From Anisodus tanguticus (taxonomy: Eukaryota; Streptophyta; Magnoliopsida; Solanales; Solanaceae), in NCBI GenBank assembly GCA_034509755.1, contig CM067555.1:9866142-9930141 (forward strand): 64,000 bases of DNA, read 5' to 3'. Of this stretch, positions 10,932 to 22,629 are shown in pieces. The notes below the pieces were generated by a model that made no database searches, had not been told where the DNA came from, and saw only the letters and a list, made by a program, of their open reading frames with translations. How positions within the stretch are numbered: position 1 is the first letter of the stretch; each line of letters opens with the position of its first letter. A program made the position numbers and the translations under genes.

Positions 10932-13334
10932 ATGGCGATTTCTGTCACTTGTCTCACCTCATCCTTCACATCCCTCTCCTTCTCTTCTCAAAAACCCTAT
11001 GCCATATCCCTCACACATTCAAAGAAATTTTCATTATCTGCTTCCATCGCCCAGGAATTGGAAACGAGAGAAGACCTATTGAAGCTGGTGAAAAGTAGAC
11101 TTCCTGGCGGTTTCGCTGCTCAGCCTCTTCACGGAACTGGTAGACGTAAAAGCGCTAGTGCTCGTGTTGTTCTTCAGGAAGGTTCTGGAAAAATCATCAT
11201 CAATTATCGTAATGCCAATGTAGATACTTACCTTCCCTTACTCTCCTTGCTTTACTTTAATGAATATTGCATTTTCTAGTTTATTAGTCCCTGACTTCAC
11301 TTTTACTTGTCACGTTTCCACGTCTAGAGAGTCAATTTGACTAATTTTCGGAGAAGTAGATTAATTCAACAACAACAACATATTATGGCCAAAATCCCGA
11401 GAGTCCTCTGGACTTAGCTCCACTTCCAGCTACTCACAACTTTAGTGGAGATGCAGCATAGTTTGTTGTAAATATCAAAAAAAGTTTCGATAGACCCTCA
11501 GCTCAGAATAAAGCAATAATAAAGCTGGTCAAAATTTAAATTAATTCAATATTTTAAAATTAAATTTTAGATATTAAAAGACTATATGAAAAGTACAATA
11601 AATTGTAGTTCTTTCTCATATTAATATGATGGAAAAATACATCTTGGTCAAAGTACATGTGGTTTGACTCTCACGAAGCGAAGTGTGACAAGTAAAAGTA
11701 AACAGAGGGAGTATTCTAAGGCGTTCTTTTGAAATTGGTTATTCAGATTAGCAAGTACAATTGCAGAAATAGGACTTTTGTTTTGTTTCACTTGTTGATA
11801 CATTGTTATTGTTACACTTAAATTAAGACTGGTGTAAACATTGTTTGTCAAGATGCTGCTGTATGGTATTAGTGGAGATTTGTGTGTGTTGATTAAGTGT
11901 GAGATTTAGGGAACCTAATGTGGTTTAATTGACAAAGTGTTTAGTATTCGATTAAATGTGACAATTAGAGAAGAATGCTTGCTGAAGATTCATATAGCCA
12001 ATCCCAGATAGTTTGCTATTGAAGCTATTCTGTATCTTTTTTAATAACCGTGGTGTCCGGACCACCGTGTGCACACTTTGACTAATTCCACAGGTACTTG
12101 CTACCTCCCACCAGCACAAGTACCATGTAACTCTGTTCACCAACGGTTGGTAGATGGAAAAAATAACCAATACAAAATAGCTTCGATGGCCATGAAGCTA
12201 TTGTGGGATTATACTGGGTATGTTGTTGTTGGCCATGAACCTATTAAGTATTTATGGCGAATTATCTGTCATTAGGGGGAAAAATGATAAGGAAAGCAAA
12301 TGCAAATGATAATTTGAAAAAAATTTCAATGGTCTCAAATATCTGCATTAGGTAATATCATGCTCAGTTTCATACATGAAGCAGGTAGCCCATTGGTTTA
12401 CATGGATATATTGACCATGATTCTCATGTGTCTTATTTAAAAGTTGCTGAATTAGGTCACTTGAAATTGATGTAGATAGGAGGATTTAGGAAGGCACATG
12501 GGACTTCATAATTTTCTATGTGAAGAAATTCATATATCAAGGGACAACTCTCTTAGTGTATAGAGATTGTAGAGTAGGACATCTGACCTTGTAAAGCAAA
12601 GAGAACACAGAAGCAGGAAGCATAACTGATACCTTTGAGTTTCCTGGGAAATGCATGCATAAACTGTTTTTGTGGATCATTGGTGCATATAACAGAAGCA
12701 TTAGAAGAACACAACTTCTCCCTTTCAAGTTTCATAAATAAAAGCATGGCAGTAGTTTGAATAATCAAATTAGATAAGTAGGACGTGCTAAGTTAAGGAA
12801 TTAAGCTGTGTTTAGCAGACCTGGAAACTCTTGGGATCCAAAAGGTGTGTGAAATTTTCTCTTTTATGATGTTGCGATGTGAATAAAAAAGTGTTTTTAA
12901 TCTAATTGCATTCTCTAATTAGTATACTCGAGGTCCAGTGAAGCAAGTCATCAACATTCTGATTAGCATTGCCTGCTTCTTTTTGTATACAATGTACTGC
13001 TTTGTTGCTTTGTTATATGAGGCTTAACATTTGTCATGGTTTGCAGGAATATCTTCAAGGAAATCCATTGTGGATTCAATACGTTAAAACTCCACTGGCC
13101 ACTTTAGGATATGAGGCTAGCTATGATATTTTTGTCAAGGTGGAAGGTGGTGGTCTTTCTGGGCAGGCTCAAGCGATCTCCCTTGGCATTGCTCGTGCAC
13201 TCCTAAAGGTTAGTGATAGCCATAGAAAACCATTGAAGGAGGAGGGTCTGCTAACTAGAGATGCCAGAGTTGTGGAGCGGAAGAAAGTTGGTCTCAAGAA
13301 GGCTCGCAAGCGCCCACAATTTTCCAAGCGTTGA
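10932..13334 (+). CDS. RPS9: Plastid 30S ribosomal protein S9, nuclear-encoded
   Basis: Two exons, 10932-11219 and 13047-13334, join in phase 0 to give 191 aa. Residues 1 to about 45 are rich in Ser and Thr with few acidic residues, as in a chloroplast transit peptide. The S9 domain follows: GTGRRKSASARVVLQEGSG, then EYLQGNPLW, GGGLSGQAQAISLGIARALL and the basic end KKARKRPQFSKR, whose C-terminal tail reaches the decoding region of the small subunit in bacterial-type ribosomes. The ATG sits in AAAATGGCG after a GATAGATAGATAG run. The 1.8-kb intron carries a MITE with a nested RTE tail and a SINE-like repeat. Length and motifs fit the family, and nothing suggests it is broken. Confidence 0.95.
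11285..11711. repeat. MITE in the RPS9 intron, split by a nested insertion
   Basis: The ends CACTTTTACTTGTCAC and GTGACAAGTAAAAGTA are inverted repeats, and GAGGGAGTA closes the right end as in Stowaway-like MITEs. The interior matches the copy at 21828-22093 (AATTTGACTAATTTT, AATATTTTAAAATTAAA, GGTCAAAGT, GTTTGACTCTC). A 170-base RTE tail interrupts it. Confidence 0.7.
11370..11539 (-). repeat. Nested RTE/SINE-type tail with 10-bp target duplication
   Basis: The insert starts with CAACAACAACA and contains GATAGACCCTCAGCTCAGAA, a block shared with RTE 3' ends. ATTAATTCAA flanks it on both sides (11360-11369 and 11540-11549). Removing the insert restores continuity with the MITE copy at 21828, which supports the borders. 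Confidence 0.7.
12046..12180. repeat. SINE-like dispersed repeat in the RPS9 intron
   Basis: GGTGTCCGGACCACC, GACTAATTCCACAGGTACTT and CTACCTCCCACCAGCACAAG are blocks I recognise from dispersed Solanaceae repeats. No target duplication or RNA polymerase III box was verified. A separate short piece, TGTGGGATTATACTGGGTAT plus GTTGTTGTTG at 12204-12233, is a + strand RTE/TS tail end. Confidence 0.4.
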
Positions 13335-14332
13335 GGTTACACTCTGAATACAACTCACATAAACTTTGCGTGCATTCTACCGAAGCACACGTGCAAGAGC
13401 TTCTAATGCAATTTACTCTTGTTTTCTTTGTTTTTCCTTTTTAGGTTGGTACTTATTCACTGTTGGCGGCATTTGGTAGAAAGGTTTGTAAAATCATCGT
13501 ACATCCTTGCTTAGTGAGTTAAAGATAGATTGAAAAGGAAATTGACATTCAGCATTAACTGAAGTGTCAGCCGATGCTAGAATTTTTTAAATTTGATTGT
13601 TTCTTTAGAGATGTTCTTATTTATGTAACGTAATTGATCGGTCACCCTGAAACTCATGACATATTAGGGATTCCTCAACACAGTTCCTTTCCTCTTTTCA
13701 TATATACGAACGATGTAAACCATGATATGAGTTTGTAATTCGGTTTCTACTTTTGGTTTGCAGATTTGGTGCTTTATTGACCCAGATTGGGGGAAGAGCG
13801 TATCAATGATCTGATTGACTGTTGAAAATCAGGAAATGTTTCAGATTTATCACTCAAATGCTTCTTGTAAATTTTGTATCAGTCCTGACTCAGAATTACA
13901 ATTTGTTCTGTTGAAGGTATTTTTGAGTTTAGTTTCTTGTAACTGGTTTATGTCTCGATTCACATGGTAAACATACACTGGGATGGTTTAATATAATTCT
14001 GCAGATTTTTGTTCAATGGTACACCTGGAATTAGAATGAATATTTAGCATATATAGTCGATTATAAGTAGCTACAGATTGAGTATAGTAGTAGTTAATTA
14101 ACTTCTCGTCTTAGTTATACAAAATCCAAAGGTTGGAGAAGAAAACAATCTAGCCTATTTTATTCTTAGTTATACAAAATCTAAAGGGTGGAGACAAAAG
14201 TTGAGTGTAATGATAATGCAATACACACACACTTCGACTATCTATCATACTATCTTGTAATTCAAACGTGAAATACGTCAAACTTTTCTCGTATATAGTT
14301 ACAGGTATAAATGTTGAGTTTAGAAAATGATG

Positions 14333-14362
14333 TTGATTTTGATTCTGATTCTGATTCTGATT
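14333..14362. repeat. GATTCT hexanucleotide microsatellite
   Basis: Five units: GATTTT, GATTCT three times, GATTCG. Confidence 0.8.
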
Positions 14363-14994
14363 CGAGTGTGTTTTCACAAGGTAAATGTTCGTCAAAACAG
14401 TGTAACATTGAAATAGAAAATTACGTAGTGCTTGCCATTAATTCATAAGGGGGCAGGCGATAAGTACTTATCACTATGTATACTTTTATGTTCAAAGTTG
14501 ATTTAGGTTGATGCACACTAAAGTAAATTGCCATTTGAACAATTGATGGAAATAGTAAAAAGTGTTATTATCATTTCAAATGCTTAAACACTAGTAGTAG
14601 TAGATATTCCTCCCTGAGATAAAAATGCCCATCTTAGTTGTATCTACAACATTAATACTTTTTCCTTTTATTTTGACCTTTGAATCTTTTTTTGTTTTTG
14701 TTTTTGGCAAGTGTCTTTAAAACCATCAGCTGCTTATAAATTATAAGCTGTGTTTCTTTCTCCAGTATTACAAACCGTGTTCACTTACCTTCCATTTGGT
14801 GATAATTTGTGTCAAAAAGGGGAATCCTTTGTCCACTCGTAAAAAGCAATGTTTGTTAATTGAGTAATATCTAACCCACATAACAAGGTGAATGCTTTTA
14901 TTCCAAAATCCAAATACATTTTGGCCGCAATTTTGGGGAAAAAGTAGTGTTACTATCTACAAATTTGAGAAAATTAACAAAGAAGTTGAGAATA

Positions 14995-15236
14995 TCCGTT
15001 CACTTTTACTTATCCGCTTTTTATTTTATTCTCCTCTTAAGAATTAATAAATGAAATATGTATTTTATCATAAATAATAGTCTCAATAGACTTGAAAAAT
15101 TATTTGAAAATGAGTAATTAATGTTGAGGGTAAAACAAAAAAAATTATCTTTTTCTTGTTATACAAAAGTGAACAAATAAAAATAAAAAAATATTTTTAA
15201 TATAGTTGATAAATAAAAATGAACGGAGGGAGGAAG
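14995..15236. repeat. Stowaway-like MITE
   Basis: The inverted ends are TCCGTTCACTTTTACTTATC on the left and GATAAATAAAAATGAACGGA on the right. GAACGGAGGGAGGAAGTA closes it and TA flanks both ends. The interior is AT-rich and non-coding. Confidence 0.6.
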
Positions 15237-15485
15237 TATATGATTAACCACCTCCGTTTTATCCAACATAATTCACAACCAACTTCACTTAAATCACAAT
15301 AAAATTAAATCCATAAATAAATAAATAAAAGACTGAAGACAAAGAATTATTTGTTCAGTTATATGGTTAAGCGCCTTTTCTTCTACTTTCTTGTCATCCA
15401 CACTGTTTACGGTCCAACTTCACTCTAATTTAGAAATTTTAAATGGTTAACCAATGACCAAGGAGTTCCACTGAACAAAAGTACA

Positions 15486-15493
15486 TATATAAG
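15486..15493 (+). promoter_or_regulatory. Candidate TATA box of the ARIADNE gene
   Basis: TATATAAG lies about 260 bases before the ATG. This would give a 5' UTR of roughly 230 bases. Inferred from sequence alone. Confidence 0.35.
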
Positions 15494-15751
15494 TATAAGG
15501 CCAAGAAATCACAACAATCAAAATCACTCTGCTTTTCTCTTTGGGAAAACAACAACCTTAATAACAGAAAGAAAAAAAAACGAACACACACCGACAAGAA
15601 AAGATAAAATTGTCTCTTGTTGGAGGGGTTATTTGCTTTCCCCTCCAAAAAAATTCGTCACCAATTCTTTCATTGGTGATGAATAAATAAAAAGCAAATC
15701 CCACTTCCAAGTTTCCATTTTTCTGCAATATTCACATACTTCACCATAAAT

Positions 15752-18700
15752 ATGGCAATTGAGGACATGTATGGGAGAAGTGATGAAGAATACTATAATG
15801 GAGGGTACGATGATGAGTACGAGGATGATTATGATCGTGATCCAGAACCTGAATCTGATGATGATTTGTCCTGTGGCAAAGCTCCTTCATGCAGGGTATA
15901 ACTTAAATTCTCCTAAAATTATTTCTTTTCCTTTCTGCCCTTTTGATTATTTTTTCCTTTAACTTATGCTGAGTAAAGGCCACATAGCTGGTAAAGGATG
16001 GCTTTTCTTTTTCTTGGTTATTAGCCTGTTTGGCCAAGCTTCCAATATTTACTTATTTTAAAAGTGCTTTTTATCAAAAGTGTTTTTTGAAAAAGTACTA
16101 TTGGGGTGGGGATAACAATTCATGTTTGGCTAATCAAATGTATTTGATCAAGGTTTCAAAAGTGTTTTCGGGAAAAACTACTTTTTTAGCTTATAAAAAT
16201 AACTTGTGCTGCTATTTAAAACTTATCTTTTACCTAAAAGTTTGGCCAAATACTTTATCTTTCCAAAGCATTTTTGCTTCCCATAAGCTTGGCCAAACAT
16301 GCTATAAGTTGTAAGATAGGTTTACGCACTATTGAGTGAGCCTTTTTGTTTGTTTCGAAATTTGTATGTCACTAAAAAAATGGAGAGAACCTCTAGTGTC
16401 AAAGAACTTATAATTTGTCTTACATGCGTTCAAATGGAGGAGGCATATTGAAGATTTATATATATAGGTGATGCCAACTAGTTTGGATTGTTCTTGTTGT
16501 TTGCTCTGTTGAGTGACTAAGAACTACTAGCATGTTTGAGTTTATTAAGGGAAAGGGGTTATCCGATTTGTTGCTTGTGGCCATATTATGAACTTCTGGT
16601 AAAATGGCATCGACTCCTCCTAATTTAGTCATAGAAATATCTACTGAACTTTCAGAAGCTATAAGGTAATTTTTTACACTTCACAAAAAGCAATTACTAC
16701 CTCTGTCCCAAAAAGATTGTCTTAGTTTGACTTGACACAAAGTTTAAGAAATAAAGAAGAATTTTAAAATGTGTGGTCTAAAACAAGCTTTAGATATTTG
16801 TGTGGTTGTAAATCATCTCATAAAGTTAAATTGTTTATATATATAGAAATGTGACAATCTTTTTGCGACAAACTAATCAAGAAAGTAAGGCAATCTTTTT
16901 GGGATGGAGGGAGTATATGATATTATGGAGCCTTGGATGCAACTATTAATTGGGGGAAATTGAAAAAGAAAAATGGCCCTTCAATTATGTGACTTTTGGT
17001 ATTTAATGTGCTGAGAGTTGTGTGAGAATTTAGTCCTCCTTTTTGGCTTTTGCAGGTAATCAGGAAAGAGTCCCTTTTAGCAGCACAGGTTAGCACCTCT
17101 TTAAGTCCCAAATTTCTTCTTTTTCAATTTGTTGTTAGTGTCAGATGTAAAGCATTTCTAATAAAATTTGCAGAAAGAAGATTTACAGCGAGTAGTAGAC
17201 TTACTTTCTCTGAAGGTACATCATGCACGAACCTTGCTTATTCATTATCAATGGGATGTCGATAAGGTCTTTGCAATTTTTGTTGAAAGAGGAAAAGAAA
17301 AATTGTATGCAGAAGCTGGTGTAACACTAGAAGAGAAAGCTGAGAAGCCTGCCTCCGACCCTTCAATTGAATTTACATGTGAAATCTGCTTTGAAGATTT
17401 CCCTGCTGAGCAAACAACGCTGATGGAATGTGATCATAGGTTTTGCAATGATTGTGAGCATCTTCCATCCTTCCCCTAATCCCTCTCTCTCTCTCCCTCT
17501 GAATTTGCTTTTCGTGACTCATATGTCTACCCATTGATCAGCATACACAATGCTGATAACTTCCTTTGCTGGTTATTTTCCAGTCATTTTACATTTATGT
17601 TATCATGTGTTACCTGTATGAAAAAAATAGGAATTAGCGACGGACAAACTTTGTAGCTAAACAACAAAATCTGTCGCTAATCCTATTTAGTGATGGATTA
17701 TCAGAAAATTTTGTTAGCTACGAGCAATTTAGCAATGAAGTTCGTAGCTAATCTAGTTTTTTTGTAGTCATTATAATTAATGACATCAACTCATATGTAG
17801 AACTTCTTCACTTCATGTTGAAGGTTTCCGCACATCGTTTCTCGTGTCTTAAATTTGGATAGATAGATTCATTTTGATTGAATTTCTTTTTGTTCTCGAT
17901 TTTTCGGGTCTTGTCACTCCCATTTACGGATGGTATAGCCTAAAAGTTGTTTTCCTTATTGTCTTACGTAGGTTGGACGGAGTATTTCATAGTAAAGATA
18001 AATGATGGTAAGAGTAGACGTATAACATGCATGGCTCAAAAGTGCAAAACAATCTGTGATGAAGGAAAGATTAGGGATCTAGTTACTGCAAAGGATCCTA
18101 ATTTGGCAGAAAAGTTCAATCGTTTTATCCTAGAATCATATATTGAGGACAATAAGAGGGTTAAGTGGTGCCCTAGTGTTCCTTATTGTGGGAATGCAAT
18201 TCGTGTTGAGGATGACGAGTACTGTGAAGTTGAATGTGCATGTGGTAAACAATTCTGTTTTAATTGCTTGTGTGAACTGCACACACCGTGTTCATGTGTG
18301 ATGTGGGACCTTTGGCTTAAGAAGTGCGACGATGAAGCACCAACTGTCACTTGGTTGTCAGAGAAAACCAAGCATTGTCCAAAATGTCATAAAATTGTGG
18401 AAAAGGATGGAGGATGCAACCTGGTACAGTGTATATGTGGACAGCCATTTTGGTAAGACTTTTGAATTAGAGTTCTTTTGTGCTTGTAATATGCAGCTCT
18501 AGCCTTACAATTTTCATTTCCATATATTTAGACTGGAGGGCGCTTGAGTTTTAAGGGTTAACTGGCATCCTTTCTTTAGACTGGAGGGCTTGAGGATCAC
18601 TCAGAAAGTTGAAAAAACACCAAGAGAAAAACTCATTCCATTCTTGGACCTTGGTTTAGGAACTTCCTTTCATATCTAAAGTAAACTCGTACACATCATA

Positions 18701-19967
18701 TGACACACGGGGTATACTGATCACAAGTATTCTCAACCATGAGCAGCTTTCCAGAATTAATAGCATGTTTGGCCAAGCTTCTGAGAACCCTAAAGTGCTT
18801 ATTTAGGAAGTTGATGTGTTTGGCCAAGATTTAAGGGGAATAATAAATGCTTTTGAGTAGTAGCAGAAACAATTTTTCATAAGCTAAAAAACAATTTTCC
18901 CCAGAAGCACTTGAAACATCGGTCAAGCACAAAGTACTGCTCTAATATTGGAAAAAGTGTTTTTCAAATTGATTAGTCAAAACACAAATTGCTATCTCCA
19001 ACAGTACTTCTAAAAGCACATTTAAAAATAAACAGATTTTGGAAGCTTGGCCAAACATTCTATTAATCTATTAGACAATTGAGGAAGAAGAATCACCTAC
19101 AAGCTAAAACTTTGGTCTAGTTTGACCTTGTTTTCTAAAGAATGTTGATCAAAATATAGAAGATCACTACTTTCCTCTTACTGTTGCTTATCGTATTACA
19201 TTTCTGCAAATTATTTGTTTTGGTTCTTCGTAGTTGGCTCTGTGGTGAAGCTACTGGACTTGAACACACATGGAATAGTATATCAGGTCATACTTGTGGC
19301 AGATACAAAGAAAGCCACTTGAAAAGTGAGGATTCCGTAGAGGATTATTGGCGCCTTACTCACTATTATCGTCGCTATAAGGCTCATATTGATTCATTGA
19401 AGATCGAAGCATCTGAATCAAAGCCAAAAATACTTGATAAAGTCTGTAGGCTTGAAGCCAAGGAATTCCTCCAATTAAAAGATTTCAGCTGGGCAATGAG
19501 TGGATTTTATAGACTCGCCCTATCAAGGCGAGTTGTCGCCAATTCCTATCCATTTGCATACTACTATTTCGGTGATCTGTTTGCGAACGAAATAACAAAA
19601 GAGAAAAGAGGGATAAAGCAGAACCTTTTTGAAGACCAGCAGCAGCAACTTGAAACAAATATTGAAAGACTTTCGATGTTCTTGGAAGAGCCATTTGCTA
19701 ACTATCCTGAAGATAAGCTTATGGAGACAAGAATGAAAATAATTACTCTCTCCACAGTAACCGATGACCTCTGCAAAAAATTGTTAGTGTAAATTACATA
19801 TATTTGCAGCAGCAAGTATATCGCATTTTATGTGAAGCTCTGTACTCAATATGACTTTTTTCAGGTATGAGTGCATTGACAGCGATTTGCTGGTTCCTCT
19901 ACAACAAACAACTCATATGATAGCTCGTTATAGATCCAAGGGTGTGGAGAAAGCATCAGAACTATAG
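15752..19967 (+). CDS. ARIADNE-type RBR E3 ubiquitin ligase (ARI1/ARI2-like)
   Basis: Six exons: 15752-15895, 17056-17088, 17174-17453, 17972-18452, 19234-19782 and 19865-19967. Phases agree at every junction and the product is 529 aa. After an acidic N-terminus (residues 5-40, rich in D, E and Y) comes VIRKESLLAAQ and a UBA-like segment. RING1 starts at Cys128 (CEICFEDF, CDHRFCNDC). The IBR has WCPSVPYCGNAI and CACGKQFCFNC. RING2 runs from HCPKCHKIVEKDGGCN to GQPFCWLCGEATG, with Cys301 in GGCN as the expected thioester cysteine. The Ariadne domain with NLFEDQQQQLE follows. RBR ligases take ubiquitin from an E2 onto this cysteine before transfer. The protein stops right after VEKASEL, while relatives usually carry a further C-terminal tail. 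An out-of-frame tail-like stretch follows. Introns 1, 3 and 4 hold MITEs. Confidence 0.92.
16020..16306. repeat. hAT-like MITE in ARIADNE intron 1
   Basis: The inverted ends are CCTGTTTGGCCAAGCTTCC and its near complement AAGCTTGGCCAAACATG. The interior has AAAAGTGCTTTT-type blocks. It is the same family as the copy at 18757-19066. Confidence 0.7.
16697..16913. repeat. Stowaway MITE in ARIADNE intron 1
   Basis: The ends are CTACCTCTGTCCCAAAAAGA on the left and, as reverse complement, CTCCCTCCATCCCAAAAAGA on the right. TA flanks both sides (16695-16696, 16914-16915), as expected for Tc1/mariner-type MITEs. Length is 217 bases. Confidence 0.85.
17622..17772. repeat. CACTA-like short foldback element in ARIADNE intron 3
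   Basis: GCGACGGACAAACTTTGTAG and related GTCGCTAAT, GTAGCTAA blocks alternate on the two strands. The right end, CTAGTTTTTTTGTAGTC, is the complement of a GACTACAAAAAAACTAG terminus typical of small CACTA derivatives. The left terminus is degraded. Confidence 0.5.
18757..19066. repeat. hAT-like MITE in ARIADNE intron 4
   Basis: Long inverted ends: ATTAATAGCATGTTTGGCCA on the left and TTGGCCAAACATTCTATTAA on the right, both continuing into AAGCTTC-type sequence. Same family as 16020-16306. About 310 bases, non-coding. Confidence 0.75.
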
Positions 19968-20600
19968 GTGCAGATATATCTTACTATAGGGAGAGCTCTC
20001 GCGTCTCAACACAAGGCATAGAAAACTATGCAGGTCGCACTCCTTTAGTCCATCATAAGTTTATCTGTCTAAAGAAATTTTCTAACTTGAAATTGTCATG
20101 CAGTGCTGAGTGAAATTTTGCATGTTTTGAGCATTTGGATGGTGTCATTTTTGTGAGAAATGTTCCTGCTGAAGACGTTCAACTTCAACTGGCTGTAGCT
20201 GATAAGAAGAGGTTCCGGATCCCATCTTTTGTTCTTAGTAAAATGTTACATTACATGTCACGGGGCAATTAATTGTATTTTTCTATAGTTAGATTGTATC
20301 TTTTGAAGGTTCTAATGTGTAATAATAGGGGTGTAATAATTAAACTTGAATTGGTTGGGTGCGTCAGGCCGGTGCAGTAGTGCAACACGCAAAGGCCCAG
20401 GTAGCAAGCTACCTTAATGGACATTCCCCCTTAAAAAAATTGAGTTAGCTCCTCTCAGATGTCGAGTTGTAAGCTTCTTTCGGTGTGGGACAATGAGAAT
20501 AGCAAAGTGTGGCTTGAAAACTTTAATCAAACTATACACAGAGTATTACTAGCTGTTATGCACCAACACGTTTCTTTTTCTATATAAATTAAGAATGAAC
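19968..20600. other. ARIADNE gene 3' flank
   Basis: This is probably 3' UTR and downstream flank. It holds a tail-like open stretch at 19973-20031 that is out of frame with the gene. Beyond about 20320 no gene or clear repeat was seen. Confidence 0.45.
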
Positions 20601-20604
20601 ATTG

Positions 20605-21200
20605 GAATAATCAAATGAGTTGAACGTATAAACATGAAAACTTAAATTAGGAGTAGAAGTGTTCTTCATATGTACTCTCTAATTAATATTAATGATCTTT
20701 TTTAACAACGTAACTACGTAAGTATCAAGAGGCAAGCGCTCATCTTTAGTTGACACAAGTTTTTTACTTTTTTATAATAACATCTAATATCCTTGAGTTA
20801 ACGGTGATGTTTTCTTTTTCCCTTTTGGATTTGCTTAAAAGGAGAGTACTATCTTTTCCCAAAACAAAAATAAAAAAGAATAGGAAGGTTCAAATATTTA
20901 GTTTTTAAGAAAAAACACAATTCAAACATTGAAAATTAAAATATCTAACTCTCAATTAGATTTCAGACATTATGTAGGCGTTTGGACAAGATTCGAGTGA
21001 CATTTGAAAAAAAGTAATATTTGAAATTAAATTGAAAAAAGGTATTTGAAAGTAACAATGAATGAACAAATGTGAATTAGGGTAATTATCTTTCATTTTA
21101 AGACATAAATTGTGTATCCATGCACTTCATATTCGTCTGGAGTTTGCTTCTAAAAATATAGTCATTCCTATAGTTATGTCAATCTCACGAGTCTTTATCC
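20605..21200. repeat. Segmental duplication, copy A
   Basis: Blocks here recur in the same order at 21605-22225 and continue at 26504-26650: AACGTATAAACATGAAAAC, GTTCTTCATATGTACTCTC, CTTGAGTTAAC, GTTTGGACA, AAAAAAAGTAATATTT, ATAAATTGTGTATCCATGC. Copy A lacks both the copia element and the MITE found in copy B. Confidence 0.75.
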
Positions 21201-21227
21201 ATTTTATCGGCTAAGGAACAAACCTGT

Positions 21228-21360
21228 CACGCCTCGAATTATGGCCTGGTCGTAACACGACACTCGGTGTCTGGCTGCGTGTGACCGAGCGAACAACTGG
21301 CTAGCTGGCTGGATCAACATGTGGTATAACTGAAAACAATTTTCTTAAAAGTGAGGAAAA
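21228..21360. repeat. Possible gypsy-type LTR remnant
   Basis: TGTCACGCCTCGAATTATGG and CCTGGTCGTAACACGACACT resemble the start of LTRs of Solanaceae gypsy elements. No partner LTR or internal domain is present. DNA to 21604, including a poly-C run near 21473, shows only a TACCAAACACACCC end like those of hAT MITEs. Confidence 0.4.
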
Positions 21361-21604
21361 TGACTCCCTTAATGAAAGTAGGGAAAACAAGTTCATAAGT
21401 GACATTCCAAGTTTATTTTCACCTCACCACCCAACCAATGCCCCCAATCCCCACTCCCTTCACATCTCATCCCCCCCCCCCGAACACTCACTGCCCACCC
21501 ATCCCACCTCCATAGTATTTTCTTAGATTATATATAAATGTTCTTAGGATAATAATTTATATTAGAAACCATGAAAAACGTTTTCCTTTATACCAAACAC
21601 ACCC

Positions 21605-22225
21605 AATAATCAAATGAATTAAACGTATAAACATGAAAACATAAATTAGGAACAGAATTGTTCTTCATATGTACTCTCGAATTAATTTCAGTGAAATTTT
21701 TTAACAACGTAAATACCAAGAGCTCATCTTTAGGTGACATACGTTTTTAACTTTATAGAATAACACCTAACAATCCTTGAGTTAACAGTGATTTTTTCTA
21801 TTAAATTTGCTTACTATCCTAGTAATTATTCCCTCTGTGCAATTGTACTTGTCACATTTCGATTATTGAGTCTCAATTTGACTAATTTTTGAAGCTAAAT
21901 TAAGTTAAATTAATTTAATATTTTAAAATTAAAATTTAGATATTAAAAAATTATTCAAAAAATACTATAAATTGCAATTCTTCTCAATAGTCATATTGAT
22001 ATGATGAAAAAAATACATATTTTAATGTTGGTCAAAGTCTATATAGTTTGACTCTCGAAAAACGAAACGTGACAAGTAAAAAAGTACACAAGTTTCAATT
22101 ACTAGGTGGTTTTCCAAACATACCCTAATTATAAGTAGGTGTTTGGACATGAATTGTGTGACATTTTAAAAAAAGTAATATTTAAAATTAAGTCAAAAAG
22201 ACTATTCAAAAGTTAACTTTGAATG
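21605..22225. repeat. Segmental duplication, copy B (left part)
   Basis: Matches copy A (20605-21200). It is interrupted by a MITE at 21828-22093 and ends at the copia insertion. The right part resumes at 26504 and runs to about 26650. Confidence 0.7.
21828..22093. repeat. MITE, same family as in the RPS9 intron
   Basis: Starts near TTCCCTCTGTGCAATTGTAC and has GTACTTGTCAC and GTGACAAGTAAAAAAGTAC as inverted ends. The interior is collinear with 11285-11711 without the nested insert. Confidence 0.65.
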
Positions 22226-22410
22226 TGTAGAATAATGTAATTCTCCTTGGTTGGAGGCTTCTCATTAATGCAATATATAGGTGTTTACAATTACAAAACC
22301 TAATGGGAGAAGGATATCTAAACCTAATTGGAGAAAAATCTCTACTTTACATAATTACACTAGAATAATAATTACAGAATATATGGAGAATATTAATATA
22401 TTCTCTATCA
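22226..22410 (-). repeat. 3' LTR of the copia element
   Basis: 185 bases from TGTAGAATAATG to ATTCTCTATCA as read on the + strand. It is collinear with the right LTR and has several point differences. Confidence 0.93.
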
Positions 22411-22422
22411 CACCCCCTCGGT
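22411..22422 (-). other. Polypurine tract of the copia element
   Basis: On the minus strand CCGAGGGGGTG directly precedes the 3' LTR. Confidence 0.75.
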
Positions 22423-22629
22423 CGGAGCGGGAGGAGGCTGGACGCTGAGACTGGATCTGAAGTCAAGGAACAATTGTCGAGGAAGTCCCTTAGTGAATAT
22501 ATCCGCGTACTGATAGGAAGAGGGAACATGTAACACCCGAACATGGCCCATGGCAACCTTCTCACGAACAAAATGAATGTCCATCTCAATATGCTTGGTT
22601 CGCTGATGCTGAACCGGGTTATGAGACTA

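Larger units (their letters stand above)
13335..15480. other. RPS9 3' flank and intergenic DNA
   Basis: The first several hundred bases are probably 3' UTR and flank. A short hexamer array (GATTCT with variants, about 14333-14362) and one MITE (14995-15236) are the only structures recognised. No further gene was found on either strand. Confidence 0.5.

Noticed and set aside
12537..12768. Two overlapping minus-strand open frames in the RPS9 intron
   Set aside because: Short, no recognisable domain, and located within the intron of a confident gene.
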